Source: a virus
DNA length: 32,259 bases
Virus record (IMG/VR): IMGVR_UViG_3300042353_000352
Coordinates: 1 to 32,259 of that record
Direction: 5' to 3' (one strand)
Under the pieces are notes generated by a model. The model saw nothing but the letters and a program-made list of their open reading frames with translations, ran no database searches and was not told the origin of the DNA. The position numbers and the translations under genes are program-made. This document shows, one piece after another, positions 27,121-32,259 of this stretch (within the stretch, counting starts at the first letter, position 1; every line of letters starts with the position of its first letter).

Positions 27121-27879
27121 ATGAAAATCAGACTCCTCAGCGACCTTCACACAGAATTCCGTTTACCTTATAAAACTCATGGCATGAGTGAATATCGTGA
27201 CGAAGACGTGCTTGTGTTGGCTGGTGACATTGCTAGCGGTGCTACGAACACAATGGATGTTATTAAGCACTTCTTAGATCAAGGTTTTCCTAAAGTTATT
27301 TACGTGCCTGGTAACCATGAGTATTATGGAAGCACAGTTAAGCACTTTGACGATAAACTACTAGACTTATGCGAACAAACTCGTGGAGCACACTTTTTAC
27401 GTCCAGGTACAGTTACTATTAATGGAGTAATGTTTACAGGTGCTACATTGTGGACTAACTTTGCTGATAATCCTATTGTGCAAAGCGTGTGTGGTCGTGC
27501 AATCAATGACTTCCGTCAGATCAAAAACTTCAAAACTCGTGATGCTTACGACTTGTACTACAAGCACTTAGACTACATTAAACAAAGTTATGAAACTCGT
27601 GGTACTAAACCAGTTGTCATCGTCACACACTTTTTACCTGCTCGTGAGTGCATTGCACCACAGTGGCGTGATGGTAATTTACTCAACGACTACTTTGCTA
27701 ACGATTTAGGGTCAATGATTGCTGATATGGAAAACACAACATGGTTGTTTGGACATACTCACGATGCTATGGACCTTGAAATAGGCACTACTCGGTTAGT
27801 ATGCAACCCACATGGTTACCATGGTTCTAGTGAGCCAGGTACTAACGGATTTGATCCACATAAAACAATTATAGTATGA
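27121..27879 (+). CDS. Calcineurin-like metallophosphoesterase
   Basis: A 252-residue phosphoesterase with the metal motifs in order: SDLHTEF (Asp8, His10), LAGDIASG (35-40), PGNHEYYG (63-70), IVTHFLP (His170) and FGHTHDAMD (210-218), where the final GHTH is typical of stand-alone phosphoesterases and not of Mre11. The substrate is unknown; phage homologs include cyclic nucleotide phosphodiesterases, nucleotide phosphatases and RNA end-processing enzymes. It is distinct from the SbcD-like nuclease at 5410-6366. First gene of a plus-strand unit; ATGA-coupled to a membrane microprotein. The role is inferred only at the fold level. Confidence 0.92.
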   Translation: MKIRLLSDLHTEFRLPYKTHGMSEYRDEDVLVLAGDIASGATNTMDVIKHFLDQGFPKVIYVPGNHEYYGSTVKHFDDKLLDLCEQTRGAHFLRPGTVTINGVMFTGATLWTNFADNPIVQSVCGRAINDFRQIKNFKTRDAYDLYYKHLDYIKQSYETRGTKPVVIVTHFLPARECIAPQWRDGNLLNDYFANDLGSMIADMENTTWLFGHTHDAMDLEIGTTRLVCNPHGYHGSSEPGTNGFDPHKTIIV

Positions 27880-28013
27880 TTGACAAAGTTTTAGACTTAC
27901 TTATTGCAGGATTTACGTGGATATTTTACGCATTAGTAGGGCTTCTTTGGATAATGTTAGTTACCCCACTATTATACCATTTAATAAAGTTTATACTAAG
28001 GTTATTTAAATGA
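27876..28013 (+). CDS. 45-residue membrane protein
   Basis: A microgene coupled by ATGA at both ends (27876-27879 and 28010-28013). It begins MIDKVLDLLIAG and is nearly all hydrophobic (FTWIFYALVGLLWIMLVTPL, then LYHLIKFILRLFK), a one- or two-helix inner-membrane protein with a basic C-terminus. Small size and amphipathic basic end recall small holins or pore peptides, but it is separated from the lysin by the phosphoesterase and terminator, so this is unproven. Confidence 0.72.
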   Translation: MIDKVLDLLIAGFTWIFYALVGLLWIMLVTPLLYHLIKFILRLFK

Positions 28014-28222
28014 AGAAACTAGAATATCACGAAATACGTGAAACCTGTAAACTAATTGACTACGATCTAAAGCTTGCTGGAAAAGGCAAGCTTTGGGTCG
28101 AAGTTTACAGAGATGAAAAATATGAATATCGAGCACTGTTTCCAGACGTAGCAGACTGGTCAGCAGTGCCAATGACAATTTTAACACACCCAATACATGA
28201 AACACAAACTGATCTCAGCTAA
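28010..28222 (+). CDS. Unknown 70-residue protein
   Basis: Starts MKKLEYHEIRETCKLIDYDL with a basic loop (KLAGKGKLWVEVY) and a beta-like second half. AAGG SD stands 8 bases before the ATG. It overlaps the ThyX start by 26 bases. No family is recognised. Confidence 0.75.
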   Translation: MKKLEYHEIRETCKLIDYDLKLAGKGKLWVEVYRDEKYEYRALFPDVADWSAVPMTILTHPIHETQTDLS

Positions 28223-29120
28223 AGTTATTGCCGATAGCGTATGCCCTAAAGGTGTACGTATGACTACTATGGAAATTGAGTACCCTCGCTTTATCTTAGC
28301 AGAACTCAACACACATCGTATGTTATCAAAGAATAGTGCTAGTTCACGAGCTATTCCTGTTAAAGCAATGCATGAGTTTATTCGTGCTAATCCTGCTACT
28401 CCTGTTAGTTGGGGTAAAAACCAACCAGGTATGAAAGCCAATGAAGAAGTAGGTAGTAGTGTAGCTACAGAAGCAGAACAAATATGGAATCGTGCTAAAG
28501 ACGACGCACTACACTGGGCCGATGCTTTAGCACATAAATTAGCAATTCACAAACAAATTGCTAACCGCATCACAGAACCTTGGATGACTATGAAAACAGT
28601 TATTTCAGGAACTGAGTGGACAAATTTCTTTCACTTACGCAATCACCCAGATGCACAGCCTGAGATTAAAGCACTAGCAGAAGCAATGACTGTAGCTTAT
28701 ACAACACATTTGCCTGTAGCCCTTAAACCAGGTGATTGGCATTTACCTTATATTACTATTGCTGAATATGTACCTACTGGTGAACTACAGTACTTTGATG
28801 AAAATTTTAATCAACTCAGCCTTGAAGATGCTAAGATCATTAGTGCTAGTTGTTGTGCTCAGGTTAGTTATCGTAAAAACGACCCTGGGTTTACTAAAGC
28901 ATTCAAAATTTGGGAACAACTAATTGAAAATGATCCTGTACATGCCAGTCCTATTGAGCATCAAGCTACCCCTATGGATATTGATTCAATGTGCAGGTTT
29001 GAACCTGATACATGGCAACCAGGTGTTAGTCATGTCTCAGCTAACAGTGATTTATGGTCAGGCAACTTGCGTGGCTGGATTCAGCATCGCAAACTTATTA
29101 GAAGTGAGGCAGTATGGTAA
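28197..29120 (+). CDS. thyX: Flavin-dependent thymidylate synthase
   Basis: Makes dTMP from dUMP with FAD and methylenetetrahydrofolate. In 307 residues, the ThyX signature (RHRxxSxNxxSxR-type) appears as NTHRMLSKNSASSRAIP (38-54), preceded by the strand FILAEL. Other family features are the FFHLRNHPDAQPEIKALAEAM block (about 144-164) and the C-terminal ASPIEHQATPM (about 256-266). It is longer than T. maritima ThyX (220) owing to a helical insertion after residue 60 and a C-terminal extension. ThyX with class II RNR needs neither oxygen nor host NrdAB/ThyA. Its ATG lies inside the preceding gene without an SD, so translation is likely coupled. Confidence 0.94.
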   Translation: MKHKLISAKVIADSVCPKGVRMTTMEIEYPRFILAELNTHRMLSKNSASSRAIPVKAMHEFIRANPATPVSWGKNQPGMKANEEVGSSVATEAEQIWNRAKDDALHWADALAHKLAIHKQIANRITEPWMTMKTVISGTEWTNFFHLRNHPDAQPEIKALAEAMTVAYTTHLPVALKPGDWHLPYITIAEYVPTGELQYFDENFNQLSLEDAKIISASCCAQVSYRKNDPGFTKAFKIWEQLIENDPVHASPIEHQATPMDIDSMCRFEPDTWQPGVSHVSANSDLWSGNLRGWIQHRKLIRSEAVW

Positions 29121-29287
29121 ACAATCAACCACTTAAACGCTGGGTTGTTGAACTTGAAGCAGATGGTGAAGATTTAGTGCTGCCACTCAACGAAGAAATA
29201 TTAGCCGCCACTGGTTGGAAAACTGGTGATGAACTGCTTTGGGAACAAAAAGCGGGCAATGCTTGGACATTAAGGAAAAAACCATGA
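29114..29287 (+). CDS. AbrB/MazE-like swapped-hairpin protein, 57 residues
   Basis: Overlaps the thyX end by 7 bases with SD GAGG before the ATG. The sequence WVVELEADGEDLVLPLNEEI followed by LAATGWKTGDELLWEQ matches the AbrB/SpoVT/MazE pattern: a strand, 'LPLPxELL', then 'GWKxGDxLxW'. Such domains bind DNA as dimers and act as transition-state regulators or antitoxins; no toxin lies next to it, and the downstream gene is not a known toxin. Probably a small regulator. Confidence 0.72.
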   Translation: MVNNQPLKRWVVELEADGEDLVLPLNEEILAATGWKTGDELLWEQKAGNAWTLRKKP

Positions 29288-29655
29288 TAGTTATACTCTA
29301 CACTGAAGACTTTGAGCCAATTATTCCAATAGACCTTCCATTATGGCTGTTGGACAGATTAGAACAGGAAGGAGCCGTCCGTGTAGCTGTTAATAGGCCT
29401 AAAGGTTTTACAGATATAAAAATTCCTGTAGGTAACTTAGATACAGAAACTCCCACAGTTCGTATCCGTTACGAAAAACTACGTTGGCATGATGGTACAC
29501 TAAAAACTCTTTTAGTTACTCCAGACGAAGAACTTGCGCTTACCCTGAACCCTGAGTGGTTACCTGGTCAACGCGCCCCTATTCAGCTGTACTTGAATAC
29601 AGTACGCAAGATGCACGAAGAACTAATCAAACAAATTCGAAAAAATCAAGATTGA
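29284..29655 (+). CDS. Unknown 123-residue protein
   Basis: From the ATG at 29284, which couples to the AbrB-like gene (ATGA) and has an AAGGA SD; the frame to 29239 is ignored. Starts MIVILYTEDFEPIIPIDLPL, a beta-rich domain with TVRIRYEKLRWHDGTLKT and a helical C-terminus (LYLNTVRKMHEELIKQI). I recognise no motif. Its TGA lies in the -35 of the next promoter. Confidence 0.78.
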   Translation: MIVILYTEDFEPIIPIDLPLWLLDRLEQEGAVRVAVNRPKGFTDIKIPVGNLDTETPTVRIRYEKLRWHDGTLKTLLVTPDEELALTLNPEWLPGQRAPIQLYLNTVRKMHEELIKQIRKNQD

Positions 29656-29680
29656 CTTGTTTGTTTGATTATTGTATAAT
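29652..29680 (+). promoter_or_regulatory. Sigma-70 promoter for 29702-31404
   Basis: TTGACT (29652-29657), 17-bp spacer, TATAAT (29675-29680). The TGA in the -35 is the stop codon (29653-29655) of the upstream gene. Leader about 15 nt, with GGAGAG SD. Confidence 0.87.
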
Positions 29681-29701
29681 ATATATTGATTTGGAGAGCC
29701 T

Positions 29702-29902
29702 ATGGCTATTTTAGAAAACGGAACTAAAGTTTATGCTATAATTGACTATATAGAGCATACTGGGACAGTTATTAGTTCTGCCCAATATGGACCTGAAGGG
29801 TTAAAATATACTGTTAATTTAGATACAGCCATACCATATGGCTGGAACGTCCAACCCACAACTGAATTTGTAATTGCTGAAAAATTTGTAAAAGGAATTT
29901 AA
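29702..29902 (+). CDS. Unknown 66-residue beta-rich protein
   Basis: Starts MAILENGTKVYAIIDYIEHT and is strand-rich with a GTVISSAQYGPEGLKYTVNL core, like an SH3-type small barrel. GGAGAG SD 6 bases before the ATG. Such barrels often bind nucleic acids or proteins, but no family assignment can be made. First gene after the promoter. Confidence 0.76.
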   Translation: MAILENGTKVYAIIDYIEHTGTVISSAQYGPEGLKYTVNLDTAIPYGWNVQPTTEFVIAEKFVKGI

Positions 29903-30103
29903 ATGTTTTATTGTGTGCTTTGTAGTGCAGATGTTAACTCACAACGCTGGAGGCTGGGCAGGCATACCTGTTTACCTTGTGGTGAAACTGTTGCTAAGCG
30001 TTACAAACACACCATTGTACCGATGCCTAAAAGCAACTACATTGTAGTCACAGACAAATCCTTACTTCTAAACTTAAACTCATCACATAAAGGTGGTAGA
30101 TAA
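29903..30103 (+). CDS. Small zinc-ribbon protein
   Basis: Sixty-six residues with two CxxC pairs: FYCVLCSADV (Cys4, Cys7) and HTCLPCGETV (Cys23, Cys26), a zinc ribbon, followed by a basic loop and VPMPKSNYIVVTDKSLL. The last part recalls a phage family pattern ('P-x-K-SNY-x-x-ITD') that I know only as hypothetical. Start and AAAGGA SD follow directly after the previous stop. Confidence 0.78.
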   Translation: MFYCVLCSADVNSQRWRLGRHTCLPCGETVAKRYKHTIVPMPKSNYIVVTDKSLLLNLNSSHKGGR

Positions 30104-30104
30104 T

Positions 30105-30338
30105 ATGAACATTGATCGCGAATTTGTTAAATGGTTTTATGAAGATGCTTACCCTGAGCAGGGTAGCAATCGTCGTCAGGTTTATTCAACAACCCAAAAC
30201 TCACAGAACATTAATGTTATTGACTACTGGATGCGTGAAGCCTTTAAAGCAGGTGCAGAAGCAGCTACTCATGGATATGAAGTCAACGCACTAGAACAGT
30301 TTGAAGCGTTTAACATAAACAGGAATTATCCACTATGA
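30105..30338 (+). CDS. Unknown 77-residue protein
   Basis: From the ATG at 30105, with AGGTGG SD 8 bases upstream; a GTG at 30093 would be in frame but lacks an SD. Starts MNIDREFVKWFYEDAYPEQG, helical and acidic with DYWMREAFKAGAEAATHGYE (40-59), and ends with an Asn-rich segment. 'FxxWxxExxP' followed by 'AWxAAxxA' resembles small phage helical proteins. Coupled to the next gene by a 4-base overlap. Confidence 0.75.
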   Translation: MNIDREFVKWFYEDAYPEQGSNRRQVYSTTQNSQNINVIDYWMREAFKAGAEAATHGYEVNALEQFEAFNINRNYPL

Positions 30339-31021
30339 AAGTCGTAATCGGTCCCTACAAAAATTGGATTGGTCCATACCAAATTGCTGAAAAGCTTTGC
30401 TGGTGGGCTAAGCCTGAACGTGATGAAATTGGCATGAAGCGTAAGCCTGACTGGGTTCATGATTTTGGTACTTGGCTTAGTCAGAACAAAGACGGAACAG
30501 ACTCATGGCTTACTAAAGTATGTCAGTGGGTTGAATCAAAACGCCATCGTCAAATTTATGTCCGTATCGACAAGTGGGATACTTGGGGTATGGATCATAC
30601 TCTTGCTCAAATTATTCTTCCAATGCTTAAGCAGCTTAAAGCAAGCAAGCATGGAGCGCCAAACACAGATGATGTGGACGTGCCTAAAGAATTGTGGAGT
30701 ACAAATGCTGAGCCTAAAGAAAATGAACACGACACAGATTCAAACCATTTTAAGCGTTGGGACTGGATTTTAGACGAAATGATCTTTGCCTTCGAAAGCA
30801 AACGTGACGGCACTTGGCAAGATAAGTACTCCAGCGGAGATATTGACTGGACTTCAGAGCCTTGCGAGTGGGATGAGAACGGTAAGGCTAAAATGTTTAC
30901 AATGGGTCATGGTCCAAAGCATACTTACAAGTGTGATTATGAAGGCATGGCTGTTGAGCAAAAACGTATTTCCAAAGGTTTTAAACTATTTGGCAAGTAT
31001 TATGAAAATTTATGGGATTAA
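30335..31021 (+). CDS. Widely conserved phage protein of unknown function
   Basis: A 228-residue protein with the blocks VVIGPYKNWIGPYQIAEKL (3-21), WLSQNKDGTDSWL, VRIDKWDTWGMDHTLAQIIL (76-95, then PMLKQLKASKHGAPNTDD) and HFKRWDWILDEMIFAFESK. The WDTWxMDHTLAxIILPMLKQL block is one I remember from many uncharacterised proteins of large phages, so the gene is ancient but of unknown function. Trp/Asp-rich, no signal peptide or membrane segment. AGGA SD before the ATG. It is the largest gene of its transcription unit. Confidence 0.85.
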   Translation: MKVVIGPYKNWIGPYQIAEKLCWWAKPERDEIGMKRKPDWVHDFGTWLSQNKDGTDSWLTKVCQWVESKRHRQIYVRIDKWDTWGMDHTLAQIILPMLKQLKASKHGAPNTDDVDVPKELWSTNAEPKENEHDTDSNHFKRWDWILDEMIFAFESKRDGTWQDKYSSGDIDWTSEPCEWDENGKAKMFTMGHGPKHTYKCDYEGMAVEQKRISKGFKLFGKYYENLWD

Positions 31022-31024
31022 ACT

Positions 31025-31240
31025 ATGACTGTTGAAGCATTATTAATTATTATTGGACTGTGTCTTTTTGTTTGCTACTTTGTGTTTGAGTACCAAAAAG
31101 CAGCTATTCCTCCTTATCAAGAACCTGTTAAACCTGATATGGCAGAGCAGTGGGTAGAAGTAAATAAAGAAGCTAAACTTGAGCCAACGCCTCTCAACCC
31201 ACAGGCAGCATGGCCCTTTCCAACGGGGAGACAACCATAA
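31025..31240 (+). CDS. Single-span membrane protein with Pro-rich tail
   Basis: Seventy-one residues: an N-terminal transmembrane segment (ALLIIIGLCLFVCYFVF, 5-21) followed by a polar Pro/Lys-rich tail ending in PTPLNPQAAWPFPTGRQP. Orientation is unclear; the tail probably faces the cytoplasm or periplasm as a flexible linker. It overlaps the next gene by one base (TAATG). Confidence 0.74.
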   Translation: MTVEALLIIIGLCLFVCYFVFEYQKAAIPPYQEPVKPDMAEQWVEVNKEAKLEPTPLNPQAAWPFPTGRQP

Positions 31241-31404
31241 TGGCTAAACCAGATCCAAACAAACCAATTACACATATTAATCCACCCACAGTGGTTCCTA
31301 GTCGTGTAATGCCTCACAAACCAGGTTATAACGATCAAGTTGTAGTACCAGAAACTGAAGCAAATCCTGATAAACCTGCAAAGCCTAAAAAGCCTCGCAA
31401 GTAA
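31240..31404 (+). CDS. Pro/Lys-rich 54-residue protein
   Basis: From the ATG at 31240 (GGGGAG SD), chosen over 31210. Starts MAKPDPNKPITHINPPTVVP and ends EANPDKPAKPKKPRK; no regular secondary structure is expected. It may be a flexible binding peptide for the upstream membrane protein. A terminator follows 5 bases after the stop. Confidence 0.68.
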   Translation: MAKPDPNKPITHINPPTVVPSRVMPHKPGYNDQVVVPETEANPDKPAKPKKPRK

Positions 31405-31408
31405 CCCC

Positions 31409-31452
31409 AAGGGGACTTAAGCTAAAAATTATTGGCTTGAGTCCCCTTTTGT
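31409..31452 (+). terminator. Intrinsic terminator
   Basis: Nine-bp stem AAGGGGACT/AGTCCCCTT, extended by five more pairs (one G-T), giving a 14-bp stem (31409-31422 with 31435-31448), then a T-rich tail. The next promoter's -35 lies in the 3' arm. Confidence 0.9.
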
Positions 31453-31465
31453 TTTGTGTTATAAT
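31437..31465 (+). promoter_or_regulatory. Sigma-70 promoter for 31487 onward
   Basis: TTGAGT (31437-31442), 17-bp spacer, TGTTATAAT with TATAAT at 31460-31465. Nested in the terminator, as at 27070-27098. Confidence 0.85.
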
Positions 31466-31486
31466 ATTATTTCAAAAAGGATAATT

Positions 31487-31678
31487 ATGAAAATAACTAT
31501 TGAGGACAGATTGCTTGCCAGCTACCAAGCTCAACAGATGCGGCTTAGGGACAGGGAAGACGAAGATTATCGTGCCCGAGTAGAGATAAAAGCGTTTGAA
31601 AGAATTATAATTGACCGAGTACAACGTAATTTACGTTTAGGCTTGGACAAAGGCAACAACATTGATTTAGAGGTATAA
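31487..31678 (+). CDS. Charged 63-residue protein
   Basis: From the ATG at 31487 with an AAGGA SD; the frame to 31454 falls in the promoter. Starts MKITIEDRLLASYQAQQM and is one long charged helix (RDREDEDYRARVEIKAFERI) with an Arg-rich end. Coiled-coil-like; function unknown. It ends one base before the next ATG. Confidence 0.74.
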   Translation: MKITIEDRLLASYQAQQMRLRDREDEDYRARVEIKAFERIIIDRVQRNLRLGLDKGNNIDLEV

Positions 31679-31679
31679 A

Positions 31680-31928
31680 ATGATTGAATTAGCAGAAGAC
31701 AACAGAGTAGAGATTTTATTAGACTTAAGTGATGCAGAACTGCTTGTGCTTTTTAAAATGGCACATGAAAAAGACATGACGTTTAATGATTTTGTCGAAC
31801 ACGTACTAAGAGAATATTTGGAACAAGTAGAAAATGATAACTTACACAACAAACTGGATGGGTCCAGTAAGCATGGGCTGGTACAGAACACGTGGCCTTA
31901 CCCAGACACAAACAAAGATTGGGACTGA
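31680..31928 (+). CDS. Ribbon-helix-helix-like protein
   Basis: Eighty-two residues. The first half, VEILLDLSDAELLVLFKMAH then EKDMTFNDFVEHVLREYLEQ, matches the small phage RHH-like pattern (beta strand, helix 'LSDxELLxLxKxAHExDxTxNxFVxxxL', helix). RHH proteins bind DNA as dimers and control genes. The second half is a polar tail. Possibly a regulator of this unit. DNA contact residues on the strand are not obvious, so confidence in function is modest. Confidence 0.78.
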   Translation: MIELAEDNRVEILLDLSDAELLVLFKMAHEKDMTFNDFVEHVLREYLEQVENDNLHNKLDGSSKHGLVQNTWPYPDTNKDWD

Positions 31929-31935
31929 AAACTCA

Positions 31936-32196
31936 ATGTTTACCACTGAAGGCGAGCCTTATACATCAGAATCAATTACCACGCATTACAGTTGTGGCAG
32001 GATAGATGTACACAACGTTCCTGATGAGCCTTATGGTGACGAGATCAATGTACCGCCAATGCTAAGCACAGACTGGGCATTGTTTTCGAACTGGCTAGAC
32101 ACTGTTGAAACAATGAGTGTATGGACATTAGCAGACTTGGTAACCGCATACGAAAATCAAACAAACACTAAAATAACTTGGGATACATATGACTAA
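31936..32196 (+). CDS. Unknown 86-residue acidic protein
   Basis: From the ATG at 31936, seven bases after the previous stop; the frame to 31834 overlaps that gene heavily and is rejected. Starts MFTTEGEPYTSESITTHYSC and contains an acidic/aromatic helical part (LSTDWALFSNWLDTVETMS). Neither membrane segment nor motif is visible. It overlaps the next start by 8 bases. Confidence 0.7.
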   Translation: MFTTEGEPYTSESITTHYSCGRIDVHNVPDEPYGDEINVPPMLSTDWALFSNWLDTVETMSVWTLADLVTAYENQTNTKITWDTYD

Positions 32197-32259
32197 AATT
32201 ATGCCTTGGATAACAGGCACAGCCTGCGCACTTTACATTTACTCATGGACACAAGGTAT
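32189..32259 (+). CDS. Start of a further small protein, cut by the window end
   Basis: The ATG at 32189 overlaps the previous stop (ATGACTAA). Only 23 codons are visible: MTKIMPWITGTACALYIYSW and TQG, a hydrophobic N-terminus that looks like a signal peptide or membrane anchor. The rest lies beyond the window. Confidence 0.6.
   Translation, partial: MTKIMPWITGTACALYIYSWTQG

Overview
The window is a stretch of a large, AT-rich, virulent-type tailed phage genome (Caudoviricetes). It carries a full phage replication and recombination set, a tRNA cluster, many very small tightly overlapping genes and no bacterial housekeeping genes. The gene order from 16.8 kb down to 1.5 kb matches, from my knowledge of phage T5, the T5 pre-early/early 'D' region: split NAD ligase (ligA, ligB), an abundant DNA-binding protein in the D5 position, DnaB-type helicase, primase, family A polymerase, SF2 helicase, SbcD, SbcC, Holliday-junction-type nuclease, D15-type flap exonuclease, dUTPase. 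A PC4-like protein, also known from T5, sits next to ligA. The proteins look divergent, and the nucleotide enzymes differ from T5: a class II (B12-dependent) ribonucleotide reductase and ThyX. So I read it as a distant T5-like phage of an unidentified, probably proteobacterial, host that uses ordinary sigma-70 promoters.

Layout. 1-18.7 kb (minus strand): RNR (cut by the window edge), dUTPase, flap exonuclease, PD-(D/E)XK nuclease, SbcC/SbcD pair, ssDNA-binding protein, SF2 helicase, PolA, primase, DnaB, a four-repeat HTH protein, LigB, LigA, PC4-like protein and more small HTH proteins. 18.7-22.5 kb (minus): small genes, a ClpP-like protease and eight tRNA genes (CAU elongator/Ile2-type, Gly, Cys, His, Asp, Glu, Leu and an odd initiator-like CAU tRNA) with microgenes between them. 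22.3-26.2 kb (minus): small unknown genes, a low-molecular-weight phosphatase-like protein, a UV-damage endonuclease and a dATP/dGTP diphosphohydrolase-like protein. 26.2-26.3 kb: divergent promoter region with a central palindrome. 26.3-32.3 kb (plus): SleB-type lysin, metallophosphoesterase, ThyX, an AbrB-like protein, a ribbon-helix-helix-like protein and many small unknown genes, running off the window edge.

The genes form one programme: dNTP supply (RNR, ThyX, dUTPase, dATP/dGTP hydrolase), replication (PolA, helicase, primase, SSB, ligase), recombination and repair (SbcCD, resolvase-like nuclease, flap exonuclease, UvsW-like helicase, UvdE), and translation support (tRNAs). Fourteen promoters with an exact TATAAT box, thirteen with a 17-bp spacer and one with 18 bp, plus six strong intrinsic terminators, divide both strands into short transcription units. 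Several true genes of 31-57 codons were found by reading start/stop overlaps and Shine-Dalgarno (SD) sites. No insertion sequences, CRISPR arrays, integrase or attachment site were seen. Apart from the tRNA cluster, no stretch over 300 bases lacks a gene.
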